Assembly: GCF_013407855.1 (NCBI RefSeq)
Contig: NZ_JACBZH010000001.1
Coordinates: 4,712,001 to 4,776,000, forward strand
Direction: 5' to 3'
DNA from: Actinopolymorpha rutila
GTDB lineage: Bacteria; Actinomycetota; Actinomycetes; Propionibacteriales; Actinopolymorphaceae
Length of the DNA: 64,000 nucleotides
The notes beneath the pieces are model-generated. The model did not search any database, was not told the origin of the DNA, and saw only the letters and a program-made list of their open reading frames with translations. Both the position numbers and the translations under genes were made by a program. Positions 9,279-19,096 of the stretch are shown here, piece after piece. Each line of letters opens with the position of its first letter. Position 1 is the first letter of the stretch.

Positions 9279-10583
9279 CTAGCGCTTGCGCGCCCGCCGG
9301 CGCTGCTTGGGCATGGTGATGCCCATCAGGTCCGCGGCCAGCGCGCGCAGCGGCACGCGGGCGGGCGACTTCGCGGCCACCTCCGACAAGGTGCGGCCCT
9401 GGGCCAGCGCGGTGTCGAACGAAACCCGGTCGTACGGAACGCACACCACCGAGTCGACGCCGACGTAGCGCCGCAGCGCGTCCCGGATCTGGCTCTCGGC
9501 GTCACCGCCCACCGGCCCCTTGCGTACGCCGTTGACGACCACCCGGATCACCGCGCCCGGCACCACCTCCCGCAGCTCCTCGATCCCCCGGATCAGCCGC
9601 TGCAGGCCGATCGGGTCGGCGGCGCCGACGGCGACGACGGTGTCGCAGAGCTCCAGGGTGGTGAGGGTCGCGCCGTTGCGGCGGGGAGCCGCGGTGTCGA
9701 AGGAGATCTCCTCGTCCTGTTCGAGGCTGAACCCGCAGTCGACCACGATGGCCGCGGCAAGCTGGCGGGACAGGTCCCAGACCTGCTCCAGCGCGCTGGC
9801 CCGCAGCTCCGGCCAGCGGTCGGCACGCTGGATGCCGGTGAGCACCCGCAGCCTGGGCAGCACCTCCCGCGCGTGCCGGGCCAGCGCGGGCAGGTCGAGG
9901 GTGCCGTTGTTGGCGGACCGGCAGGCGGCGGCGAGGCCGGGTGCCTCGTCCAGCAGGCCGAGGGTCTGGGCCACCACGCCGCCGTAGACGTCGGCGTCGG
10001 CGAGCAGGGTGGGTACGCCGAACAGCGAGAGCTCGGTGGCCACGGTGACCGCCACGGAGGTCCGGCCCGGCGCTCCGGTGGGTCCCCACACCGCGAGGAG
10101 CTGGCCGGTGCCCGTACCGGTTTCGTACGCCGGCACCTCCTCCGTAGGAGGCAGCGTCGGCATCGACCGGTGCGGGTCGGACATCCCGAACTCCGCCACC
10201 GGCACCGGCCCCGCGGTCTGCGCGACCTCCACCGCCTCGGCCACCGCCCCGGCGAGTACGTCGGCCGGGGCGTCGGCCGGGACGACCCTGCTGATGCCGA
10301 GCCGGCGCAGCCGGTCCTCCCCCGCCAGGTCTCCGGGCGTCACCACGCCCACCACCGCCACGCCTCCGGCCATCAGCTTGGCGACGGCGTCGCGGTCGAG
10401 TCGGCGCAGGTCGGCCGACAACAGCACGGCGCGGGCCTGCCCGGACTGGGCGGTCGCGAGCACGTCGGGCAGGTCGACGCAGCGCCGGACGACGTCCAGC
10501 CCGAGGGAGCTGCCTTCCAGCGCCGAAACGAGGTCGGACTCCCACTGTGCGCCGGTGACGGCGGTGAGGACGGGAAGGCTCAC
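9279..10583 (-). CDS. CpaE/TadZ-like pilus assembly ATPase
   Basis: MinD/ParA-superfamily protein of 434 residues with an N-terminal receiver-like domain (about 1-130) and a C-terminal nucleotide-binding domain. The P-loop region reads WGPTGAPGRTS, which lacks the signature Lys of the KGGxGK motif, a deviation I associate with actinobacterial CpaE-like proteins. VVDCGF near residue 290 corresponds to Walker B. CpaE/TadZ proteins place Tad/Flp pilus machinery at the membrane. The gene starts with GTG four bases after the CpaB-like gene, so the two form an operon, but no CpaF, TadB or TadC gene is in the window. Confidence 0.75.
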   Translation of the reverse strand: MSLPVLTAVTGAQWESDLVSALEGSSLGLDVVRRCVDLPDVLATAQSGQARAVLLSADLRRLDRDAVAKLMAGGVAVVGVVTPGDLAGEDRLRRLGISRVVPADAPADVLAGAVAEAVEVAQTAGPVPVAEFGMSDPHRSMPTLPPTEEVPAYETGTGTGQLLAVWGPTGAPGRTSVAVTVATELSLFGVPTLLADADVYGGVVAQTLGLLDEAPGLAAACRSANNGTLDLPALARHAREVLPRLRVLTGIQRADRWPELRASALEQVWDLSRQLAAAIVVDCGFSLEQDEEISFDTAAPRRNGATLTTLELCDTVVAVGAADPIGLQRLIRGIEELREVVPGAVIRVVVNGVRKGPVGGDAESQIRDALRRYVGVDSVVCVPYDRVSFDTALAQGRTLSEVAAKSPARVPLRALAADLMGITMPKQRRRARKR

Positions 10584-10587
10584 GGTG

Positions 10588-11259
10588 TCACCTCTTCGGT
10601 GCGACGTGCTTGACGAGGACGGCCCTGCCGCCGGAGACGTCGCCGACGAGCTGGTCGAGGGTGAACCCCTTGCTCATCTGGTCCAGCGCCACCCGCACGG
10701 TCGCGCTGGCGTCGCCGCCACCGCCGAACCCGCCGCCGGTGGGCAGGTCGACGACGATGACGTTGCTGGCGGCGAGGATGCCCTTGTCCGGACGGAACTT
10801 GTCGTCGTTGGCACGGACGACGTAGATGTCGACCCGGTCACCCTTGTGGATCGACTTGGGCAGGCCGGCCGCGGTCACCGGGATCGGCGTGTCCAGCAGC
10901 TGGTCGTCGGGGTGGTCGGTCCAGGCGTCCCGGGGAAGGAACTCACCCGGCCCGACCTCGCGGACTATCCGCGCACCGTCGGGGATCTGCGCGGTCGCCG
11001 AGACGTAGCGGTCGGCGTCGGACTGGCTGGTGAAGCGCACCTTTCGGGCCACCAGCTGACTCTGGGTGAGCGTGGCGGTCGGCGCCAGGGTCACGTCGTC
11101 CTTCACCGCCCAGATCTCGGCGGTCTTGTCCGACTGCGCGATCACCCGCGCGCCGAGCGCCATCGACGCGAGCACCAGCAGGATGCCGAGAAAGAGCTTG
11201 GGGTCGAGCCATCTGGGCCGCGACTGCCGAGTGGCCTTGGGCGACGGCGCATCCGACAA
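10588..11259 (-). CDS. SAF-domain CpaB-like pilus assembly protein
   Basis: The 223-residue protein has one N-terminal membrane helix (about 22-41) and an extracytoplasmic SAF domain (about 50-115), the layout of RcpC/CpaB proteins that assist Flp pilus assembly. The start is TTG at 11259, chosen because GGAGG lies six bases upstream; no ATG fits. The CpaE-like gene follows immediately. It is divergent from the small HTH gene, and the 358-bp region between them contains several candidate binding sites. Confidence 0.75.
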   Translation of the reverse strand: MSDAPSPKATRQSRPRWLDPKLFLGILLVLASMALGARVIAQSDKTAEIWAVKDDVTLAPTATLTQSQLVARKVRFTSQSDADRYVSATAQIPDGARIVREVGPGEFLPRDAWTDHPDDQLLDTPIPVTAAGLPKSIHKGDRVDIYVVRANDDKFRPDKGILAASNVIVVDLPTGGGFGGGGDASATVRVALDQMSKGFTLDQLVGDVSGGRAVLVKHVAPKR

Positions 11260-11418
11260 GGGGTTCCTCCGGGGTCATGGGTGCCGCGACGTCAGGTGGC
11301 CGCACATGCAGGGGCGGGCGCCGGCCGACGATCAGATGCCGATCGCATTGCCGACAGAACAGTACGACACCGATTGTCACGGAAGTACGGGCACACCTGC
11401 TCCCAAACCGGGCACACC

Positions 11419-11552
11419 TGTGGACAACCGGCCGGCCACCTCCTGGGCTGGCCTGAACCGGGCAGAAGGCGGCAGATCCCGTCACATGCGTGATCAGTCC
11501 GCCACAGCGTGGGGTATGGGAAGTGGGAACGCTCCCATGGACCTGTGGACAA
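11419..11552 (-). promoter_or_regulatory. Two perfect actinobacterial DnaA boxes
   Basis: TGTGGACAA occurs at 11419-11427 and 11544-11552; its reverse complement TTGTCCACA is the DnaA-box consensus described for Streptomyces. Both copies lie inside a longer identical string CCTGTGGACAACCG (11417-11430 and 11542-11555), 125 bp apart, which argues against chance. No dnaA, dnaN or parAB gene is near, so these are more likely DnaA-controlled or titration sites than an origin. Confidence 0.5.
11524..11537. promoter_or_regulatory. CebR/CelR-like LacI-family operator
   Basis: TGGGAACGCTCCCA matches 13 of 14 bases of TGGGAGCGCTCCCA, the palindrome bound by actinobacterial cellobiose-responsive LacI regulators. 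No sugar-uptake or cellulase gene is adjacent; it lies 81 bp before the HTH gene. It may be an orphan or fortuitous site. Confidence 0.35.
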
Positions 11553-11556
11553 CCGA

Positions 11557-11574
11557 ACGCAACCGCAAGCAAAC
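11557..11574 (+). repeat. AAGCAAAC direct repeat upstream of the HTH gene
   Basis: One perfect AAGCAAAC (11567-11574) is preceded, exactly 10 bp earlier, by the 6/8 match ACGCAACC (11557-11564). It lies 44 nt before the TTG start of the HTH gene. The same octamer occurs as perfect 10-bp-spaced pairs at 12580 and 12837. Confidence 0.55.
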
Positions 11575-11617
11575 ACGTGGCAGACTGACAAGGCACCAAG
11601 CCCGGAAGGAGAACGCG

Positions 11618-11851
11618 TTGCCTGGCACGACAAGGTTCCTGCAGCTGGCCGATGTTGCCGAAGTGCTCAACATCTCGTCCGCGCAGGCCTACGCGTTGGT
11701 GCGCAGCGGCGAGCTTCCGGCGATCAAGGTCGGCGGCCGGGGCCAGTGGCGGGTCGAGGCGACCGCCCTGGAGACCTACATCGAGCGGATGTACTCCGAG
11801 ACCCGCGACTTCATCACCACTCATCCCTACGGCAAGGCCGACGAGTTGTAA
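11618..11851 (+). CDS. Excisionase/BldC-like small HTH DNA-binding protein
   Basis: A 77-residue protein that is essentially one winged helix-turn-helix of the MerR/excisionase (AlpA, BldC) type: FLQLADVAEVLNIS at the N-terminus, then a wing KVGGRGQWRVE followed by a helix. The start is TTG at 11618, set by AAGGAGA (about 11605-11611) seven bases upstream; the frame is open far upstream but only as antisense of the CpaB gene. BldC-like proteins bind head-to-tail direct repeats cooperatively. The AAGCAAAC repeats here and near the LysM gene are the natural candidate operators, with the site at 11557-11574 suggesting autoregulation (inference). Confidence 0.82.
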   Translation: MPGTTRFLQLADVAEVLNISSAQAYALVRSGELPAIKVGGRGQWRVEATALETYIERMYSETRDFITTHPYGKADEL

Positions 11852-11931
11852 GGCGAGACCCGTTCCCCGGCAGTGCCCCCGTCCGGAGCGGCTGTCGCAT
11901 CCGTCCGGCCGGACCGCCGGCGTTCAGCGCC

Positions 11932-12495
11932 TCACGAACGGCGAACGAACGCGACCCCACCGAACGGCACCGTCCGCACGCCCCTGACGTCGCGGGCGCG
12001 GCGGATCTCCGACGGGCCGTGCTCGGCCATCTCGAAGAAGTCCGCACCCACCCGGTCGATCGTGCCGGTGACCGTCGTGGAGTCGCGTAACGCGACCGCC
12101 ACCGACGACCGGTCGCGCGCCACGCCGCGCAGGGCGTGGCCGAGCGTCAGTCGCGCCGCGACCTTCCCCTCGCTTCCCGGTGCGGCGGTGAGGTTGCCGA
12201 GTCCGGTGATGCCGGTGATGGAGTCCAGCGGCAGCAGCACCTCGAAGCGGAAGTCCTCCGCGACCAGCAGCCAGTCGGCACCCACACCGGAGACGTGCCC
12301 CGCGACCTTGCCGCCGCCGAGGGTGAAGACCGTCACCGGGTGACCGAATGCGGGTCGCAGTCGGTCGACCAGGCGGAACAACGCGACCTCGCGGCGGGTC
12401 CGGTCGGCGACCTCGGAGGCGAGTTCGGCCGCCTCCAGCTCCTCCATCTGGGAGTCGAGGTCGGCGAAGAGACTTTCCCAGCGCACGCGCCCCAC
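11932..12495 (-). CDS. Conserved hypothetical protein, 187 aa
   Basis: Soluble protein starting VGRVRWESLFADLDSQ, with an acidic helical N-terminus (about 1-60) and a beta-rich remainder (ESITG-like turns, repeated VGADW/VGADFF segments) that looks like two small barrel or SH3-like units. I recognise the type as a conserved actinobacterial hypothetical but can name no function. The GTG at 12495 was preferred because GAGGAAG lies five bases upstream; a GTG at 12486 is the alternative, and a longer open frame reaching 12669 would run through the AAGCAAAC repeats. Confidence 0.65.
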   Translation of the reverse strand: MGRVRWESLFADLDSQMEELEAAELASEVADRTRREVALFRLVDRLRPAFGHPVTVFTLGGGKVAGHVSGVGADWLLVAEDFRFEVLLPLDSITGITGLGNLTAAPGSEGKVAARLTLGHALRGVARDRSSVAVALRDSTTVTGTIDRVGADFFEMAEHGPSEIRRARDVRGVRTVPFGGVAFVRRS

Positions 12496-12579
12496 CGTAC
12501 TTCCTCGCCGGCCGGTGATGATCGCGACCCGACCGAGGCCCCTTCTCGGAGCCCGTTCGGCGCGAACAGATCCCAGTGC

Positions 12580-12597
12580 AAGCAAACACAAGCAAAC
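12580..12597 (+). repeat. Tandem AAGCAAAC pair, 10-bp spacing
   Basis: AAGCAAAC occurs at 12580-12587 and 12590-12597. The pair lies 85 bp upstream of the minus-strand hypothetical gene (start 12495) and reads in the opposite direction to it. Spacing of one helical turn is typical of cooperative head-to-tail binding. Confidence 0.6.
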
Positions 12598-12807
12598 GAA
12601 ATCAAGTTCCGGCCAGTACGGCGTAATCGAGGCTGGCCGAGGCGTCCGGAGAGGGTCACACCGCACCAATCCGGGTGATTTTTCCGATCGGTCCCGGCCT
12701 CCTCCCTACCCCGTCTCCAGGCGTGCCAGTGCGTGAAAGCGCAGGTCAGAGCGTCATCAGCAAGCCACGATCATCCCGAGGTGGCCGCTCGGCGGCCTGC
12801 ACGCGTG

Positions 12808-12837
12808 TTGACAGCCCAGCGAACCGCAGAGTATGAA
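12808..12837 (+). promoter_or_regulatory. Sigma-70-type promoter of the LysM gene
   Basis: A perfect -35 hexamer TTGACA (12808-12813) is followed after 18 bp by TATGAA (12832-12837), a fair -10. The downstream AAGCAAAC pair begins at the last base of this -10, which is a position for repression. Confidence 0.45.
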
Positions 12838-12854
12838 AGCAAACGCAAGCAAAC
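12837..12854 (+). repeat. Tandem AAGCAAAC pair at the LysM promoter
   Basis: AAGCAAAC at 12837-12844 and 12847-12854, again exactly 10 bp apart and covering the expected transcription start. GGAGG (12864-12868) and the ATG at 12876 follow at once. Confidence 0.6.
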
Positions 12855-12875
12855 GAATGCTTCGGAGGCCAAGTC

Positions 12876-13700
12876 ATGCGGATCGTCCGCCGGGTCGTCT
12901 CGCCCATCGGCGTGCTGCTCGCCTTCCTCGTCGGCGCCTGGGCCCTTCGCTGGCTCACCGCCGGCAGCCTGACGGCGGTGCGAGACGGTGCCCTGACGTT
13001 CGACGCGCTCCTGGTCTTCGTCGTCGCGGTGCTCGCCTGGGCCTGCTTCGCCTGGCTGGCGTTCGGCACCGTGCTGATGGCGCTGTCCGCACTGCCCGGC
13101 GCGATCGGGGCCGCCTGCGGCTCACTGGCCGAACGCGTCACCCCGGCCTTCTACCGGCGGGCGGCCCGCGTCGCGCTCGGCCTGTCCGTGGCCGCCGGCC
13201 CGGTGCTCGGATCGCTGCCCGCCAACGCAGCCACGGTCGACCAGCCCACCCAGGCCGCCGCGGCCGCGCAGATGCTGCCCGGCCTCGACCGTCCCGGCAC
13301 CATCGACAGCCAGCTTCCCGGCGGCATCCAGCTGCCCGACCTCGACCGCCCCGGCGGCACCGACATCCGCAACTCCCAGCTCCCCATGCCGGACCGCCCG
13401 AGCTCCGCGAGTTCCGGCCGGATCGGTTTCGACCGGGCCGGGCTGCCCAATCCCGACCGGCCGGCGACCGCCGACCCAGTCACCCGGGCACCGGTGCGCG
13501 GCGCCGACACCCGGCAGCAGATCGTCGTCAAACGCGGCGACAACCTCTGGAACATCGCCAAGCAGCACCTGCCCGAGAACGCCAGCAACGCAGAGATCAA
13601 CCGCGAGTGGCACCGGTGGTACGACGCCAACCGGCAGGTCATCGGGGACAACCCCGATCTGATCCAGCCCGGTCAGATCCTTTCCCCACCCCAGTCCTGA
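12876..13700 (+). CDS. LysM peptidoglycan-binding membrane protein
   Basis: A 274-residue protein with two N-terminal membrane helices (about 10-30 and 43-75), a third hydrophobic stretch ending in an Ala-x-Ala-like site near 115, a Pro/Asp/Arg-rich linker with repeated LDRPG/PDRP elements (about 130-205), and a C-terminal LysM domain (about 213-270; VKRGDNLWNIAKQH and GQILSPP). LysM binds peptidoglycan, so it should tether membrane and wall. It is followed by the Rv3235-like gene and convergent secA. GGAGG sits eight bases before the ATG. Control by the adjacent AAGCAAAC pair and the HTH protein is inferred. Confidence 0.85.
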   Translation: MRIVRRVVSPIGVLLAFLVGAWALRWLTAGSLTAVRDGALTFDALLVFVVAVLAWACFAWLAFGTVLMALSALPGAIGAACGSLAERVTPAFYRRAARVALGLSVAAGPVLGSLPANAATVDQPTQAAAAAQMLPGLDRPGTIDSQLPGGIQLPDLDRPGGTDIRNSQLPMPDRPSSASSGRIGFDRAGLPNPDRPATADPVTRAPVRGADTRQQIVVKRGDNLWNIAKQHLPENASNAEINREWHRWYDANRQVIGDNPDLIQPGQILSPPQS

Positions 13701-13746
13701 CCACGGCCCGACCACCACACCTCTCACATCGATCGGGGGACCCACG

Positions 13747-14355
13747 ATGATCGCAACCCAGCAGCCGCTGCCGGTCGCGAGGGAGACCGTCCGGCCGTTG
13801 CCCCGCCGGATCCCGACTCCCTCCACCGAGCCCGCCTACGACGACGAGCACGCAGCCGACCGGGCAGGTGGCCCGCTGACCCACGGGGCGCTGGCGCTGG
13901 ACCTGGCCGTCGCCGACCGGGCGGCTGCCGCGACGCGCCACCTCAGCGTCGTCGGCGGCCGGCACACCCTCCGCGACCGCGACGACCCGTTCTTCGCTCC
14001 CCAGCAGACCCCGCGGGTGGCGCTACCCGACCCTCGGTCATGGTCGCGACGGTTCGTCCAGGCACTGGTGGAGGTCCTGTCCGGTGACCGGCCGGCCTCC
14101 CAGCTGCTGCGGTGGACCGACCACCGGGTCTACAACGACGTCCTGAACCGCGTGCGCGCGCTCTGCCCGCCCGGTTCGGCCCAGCGCGGCGACCGCGGCC
14201 GGGCGATGGTCCGTTCGGTGCACGTGTGCGAACCCCGTGACGGGGTCGCCGAGGTGGCCGTGCACGTCAACCACGGCGGACGGTCACGCGCGGTGGCGGT
14301 TCGGCTGGAGGGGCTGGACGGCCGCTGGCGGTGCACCGCACTCCAGCTGGGCTAG
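13747..14355 (+). CDS. Rv3235-family protein
   Basis: The 202-residue protein has a disordered N-terminus (about 1-90) and a conserved C-terminal domain (about 100-202; RFVQALVEVLSGDRP, then VRSVHVCEPRDGVAEVAV) that matches the actinobacterial Rv3235-like family, usually encoded beside secA. The fold resembles small NTF2/SecB-like alpha-beta domains and a secretion-linked role is suspected from the context, but no function is demonstrated to my knowledge. It starts 46 nt after the LysM gene, probably in the same operon. Confidence 0.75.
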   Translation: MIATQQPLPVARETVRPLPRRIPTPSTEPAYDDEHAADRAGGPLTHGALALDLAVADRAAAATRHLSVVGGRHTLRDRDDPFFAPQQTPRVALPDPRSWSRRFVQALVEVLSGDRPASQLLRWTDHRVYNDVLNRVRALCPPGSAQRGDRGRAMVRSVHVCEPRDGVAEVAVHVNHGGRSRAVAVRLEGLDGRWRCTALQLG

Positions 14356-14392
14356 GGCCTGCCCTGACCAACCGGCGCACCTCACCATGAGC

Positions 14393-14442
14393 CCGCCGGC
14401 TCCGATGCACGGGGGAACCAACCAAAGCATCGGGGCCGGCGG
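14393..14442. terminator. Long hairpin between Rv3235-like gene and secA
   Basis: CCGCCGGC-T-CCGATGC (14393-14408) pairs with GCATCGG-G-GCCGGCGG (14427-14442), giving 16 pairs with a single T-G wobble and an 18-nt loop. There is no T tract. Its place after the plus-strand operon suggests a terminator or 3' stabiliser. Confidence 0.5.
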
Positions 14443-14530
14443 TTCCACGTCCGCTCACATTCCGGGTACGCGCGCACGGGGGTTCCAGGCCCGCGCGCAA
14501 ACAGTGGTCTTCCGGCCCGCACCAACGCCG

Positions 14531-14579
14531 GACGCCGCGCACCCCCTCCTCCGAATGGAGTGCGCGGGTACGCGGCGTC
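14531..14579. terminator. Hairpin downstream of secA
   Basis: GACGCCGCG (14531-14539) pairs with CGCGGCGTC (14571-14579), with a further weak inner stem. It lies 36 bp after the secA stop on the minus strand and can serve both convergent transcripts. Confidence 0.5.
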
Positions 14580-14614
14580 GGTCAGGGCGTCGCGTCAGGG
14601 AGTGTCTCGGCGGC

Positions 14615-17443
<2,829 letters not shown>

Positions 17444-17533
17444 GGACTCTTGACTCCTCGTCGTTGCGGTGTCGCCTACATTCCGTCAGAGGTTGTGTCG
17501 TAGGTGTGCATCCAACACCCGCGACGCGCCTTT

Positions 17534-17572
17534 GGCCATCGTAGGCGACGCTCACGGCCACGGTAGGCGACG
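17534..17572. repeat. 22-bp spaced direct repeat upstream of secA
   Basis: GGCCATCGTAGGCGACG (17534-17550) recurs as GGCCACGGTAGGCGACG (17556-17572), 15 of 17 identical at a 22-bp period, about two helical turns. It lies about 90 bp before secA in the secA/GNAT divergent region and may bind a regulator. Confidence 0.4.
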
Positions 17573-17673
17573 GCCGCCGCCGCGCCGCACCCGCCCGCGA
17601 TCGTGCCGGACGGCATTTCCCCGACTTACCCCACTTTGCCCGCCCCCGCTCTCTTACACCAGGATCGTCAGCC

Positions 17674-18801
17674 ATGGATCCCGTGCGTCTTCCCGCCGGC
17701 CCGGTCGTCCTTCGTCCGCACCACGACGACGACATCGCCGGCGTCCTCGACCAGTGCACCGACCCCGAGACCCAGGCCTGGACCACGGTGCCCTCCCCCT
17801 ACACCGCCGCGCACGCCGGGCAGTACGTCCGCGAGTCGGTGCCCGCCGGGTGGCGGGAGGAGTCCTACCTCGCCCTCGCGGTCGCCGACGCTCGGTCCGA
17901 TGAGTTCCTGGGGTCCGTCGACCTGCGCCTGGACGAGGCCGGCGGCGCGGAGGTGGGCTTCGGGCTGCGCCGGTCCGCGCGCGGGCGTGGGGTGATGACG
18001 GCGGCCGTACGAGCCGTGCTGCAGTGGGCGTTCGCGTCCACCGGTCTGGACCTCGACATCGTTCACTGGCGGGCGCAGATCGGCAACTGGCCGTCCCGCC
18101 GGGTCGCGTGGCGGTGCGGCTTCCGGGTCGAGGGCACGGTCCGTGGCCTGTGCGTGGCACGGGGACGCAGGTACGACGGCTGGATCGGCTCACTGCGCTC
18201 GGGTGACCCGCGCGAGCCGGGCGCACCCTGGTATCCCGTACCCACCCTGCGCGGTGAACGCTGCGTGCTGCGGCGCTTCCGGGACACCGACGTGCCCGCC
18301 GTCCTCGCGGCGTGCTCGGACCCGGTGACGCAGCACTGGCTCGGCGCACTCCCCCGCCCCTACACCGTGGCGGCGGCCCTCGGCTACATCCAGAGCCGGG
18401 AGGAGGAGCACGCGAGCGGGCGCGGCATCTACTGGGTGGCCGCCGACCCGGACACCGACGAGTGCGTGGGCTCGTTCGGGCTGATGGACATCGACCGGAC
18501 CACCGGCAGCGGCGAGATCGGCTACTGGGTTCACCCCGCCGCGCGGGGACGCGGAGTGGCCACCGAAGCGACCCGGCTGATCGTGCGGCACGCGGCCGTG
18601 GCAGCCGAGGACGGCGGGCTCGGACTGCGGCTTGTGACGTTGCGCGCCGCCACCGGCAACACCGCCTCGCAACGAGTCGCCGAACGCGCCGGCTTCCGCC
18701 GGGCGGGAGTGTGGCGGGCGGCCGAACGACTCGGTGACGGCAGCTTCGACGACCTGGTGGGCTACGACCGGCTCACCGACGAGGTGACGGCCCCGAGATG
18801 A
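17674..18801 (+). CDS. Tandem-domain GNAT N-acetyltransferase
   Basis: A 375-residue protein built of two RimJ/RimL-type GNAT domains (about 1-180 and 190-370). Both start with the family beginning (VVLRPHHDDD and CVLRRFRDTD) and each has an acetyl-CoA loop (RSARGRGVMTAAV and PAARGRGVATEATR). The RimJ/RimL group acetylates N-termini of proteins or small amines. The substrate cannot be told. It is divergent from secA and appears monocistronic, ending at a strong hairpin. Confidence 0.88.
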   Translation: MDPVRLPAGPVVLRPHHDDDIAGVLDQCTDPETQAWTTVPSPYTAAHAGQYVRESVPAGWREESYLALAVADARSDEFLGSVDLRLDEAGGAEVGFGLRRSARGRGVMTAAVRAVLQWAFASTGLDLDIVHWRAQIGNWPSRRVAWRCGFRVEGTVRGLCVARGRRYDGWIGSLRSGDPREPGAPWYPVPTLRGERCVLRRFRDTDVPAVLAACSDPVTQHWLGALPRPYTVAAALGYIQSREEEHASGRGIYWVAADPDTDECVGSFGLMDIDRTTGSGEIGYWVHPAARGRGVATEATRLIVRHAAVAAEDGGLGLRLVTLRAATGNTASQRVAERAGFRRAGVWRAAERLGDGSFDDLVGYDRLTDEVTAPR

Positions 18802-18881
18802 CGTGCTGGGAAGGCGGCCCTGAGATGGCGCACCGAGCTGAGGCGCTGAGATGCCGCGCTCGGCGGACCGAGGAAATGCGA

Positions 18882-18914
18882 GGGGCGGCCGTACCCACGC
18901 CGGACGGCCGCCCC
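18882..18914. terminator. Bidirectional hairpin terminator
   Basis: GGGGCGGCCGT (18882-18892) and ACGGCCGCCCC (18904-18914) form a perfect 11-bp stem with an 11-nt loop between the convergent GNAT and glycosylase genes. No gene is seen in the remaining bases 18802-19096. Confidence 0.65.
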
Positions 18915-19096
18915 AAGTGATCCCGGTGGCCTTCGTCGCCGGCACCCCCTCGTGAGGTCGGCCACGCGACGTGGCCCCGCCGAGTGCGTGTCCGAGCATG
19001 CCACCACCCCGGCGCGTTGGGGAAGCCGGGGGGACGATTCCGCGACTCAAAAACGGCCGTACCGCCGAACGTCCTTCGCGGCCGGCAGTGGCCGGG

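Larger units (their letters stand above)
11260..11617. promoter_or_regulatory. Divergent regulatory region between cpaB-like and HTH genes
   Basis: No gene is seen in these 358 bases. The region contains two copies of CGGGCACACCTG (11388-11399 and 11409-11420, 21 bp apart), two perfect DnaA boxes, a LacI-family-type palindrome and an AAGCAAAC repeat, described separately. Such density between two divergently transcribed genes suggests shared, complex control. Confidence 0.55.
12496..12875. promoter_or_regulatory. Divergent regulatory region upstream of the LysM gene
   Basis: These 380 bases hold no convincing gene. They contain two perfect tandem AAGCAAAC pairs, a TTGACA-based promoter and the ribosome binding site of the LysM gene, and are AT-richer than the surroundings near the repeats. 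Confidence 0.55.

Noticed and set aside
6663..10613. A 1316-codon open frame on the plus strand
   Set aside because: It runs antisense to three well-supported genes (patatin, WS/DGAT and CpaE-like) and its translation is Arg/Gly/His-rich without domains, typical of high-GC shadow frames.
11066..11617. N-terminal extension of the HTH protein by 184 residues
   Set aside because: The extension is antisense to the CpaB gene, low in protein-like composition, and the TTG at 11618 has an excellent ribosome binding site.
11260..11617. Possible replication origin because of DnaA boxes
   Set aside because: Only two boxes are present and there are no dnaA, dnaN, gyr or par genes nearby.
14393..14442. 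A riboswitch suggested by the GGGGGAACC loop
   Set aside because: The position is downstream of a gene, not in a leader, and the conserved core of known classes cannot be matched.
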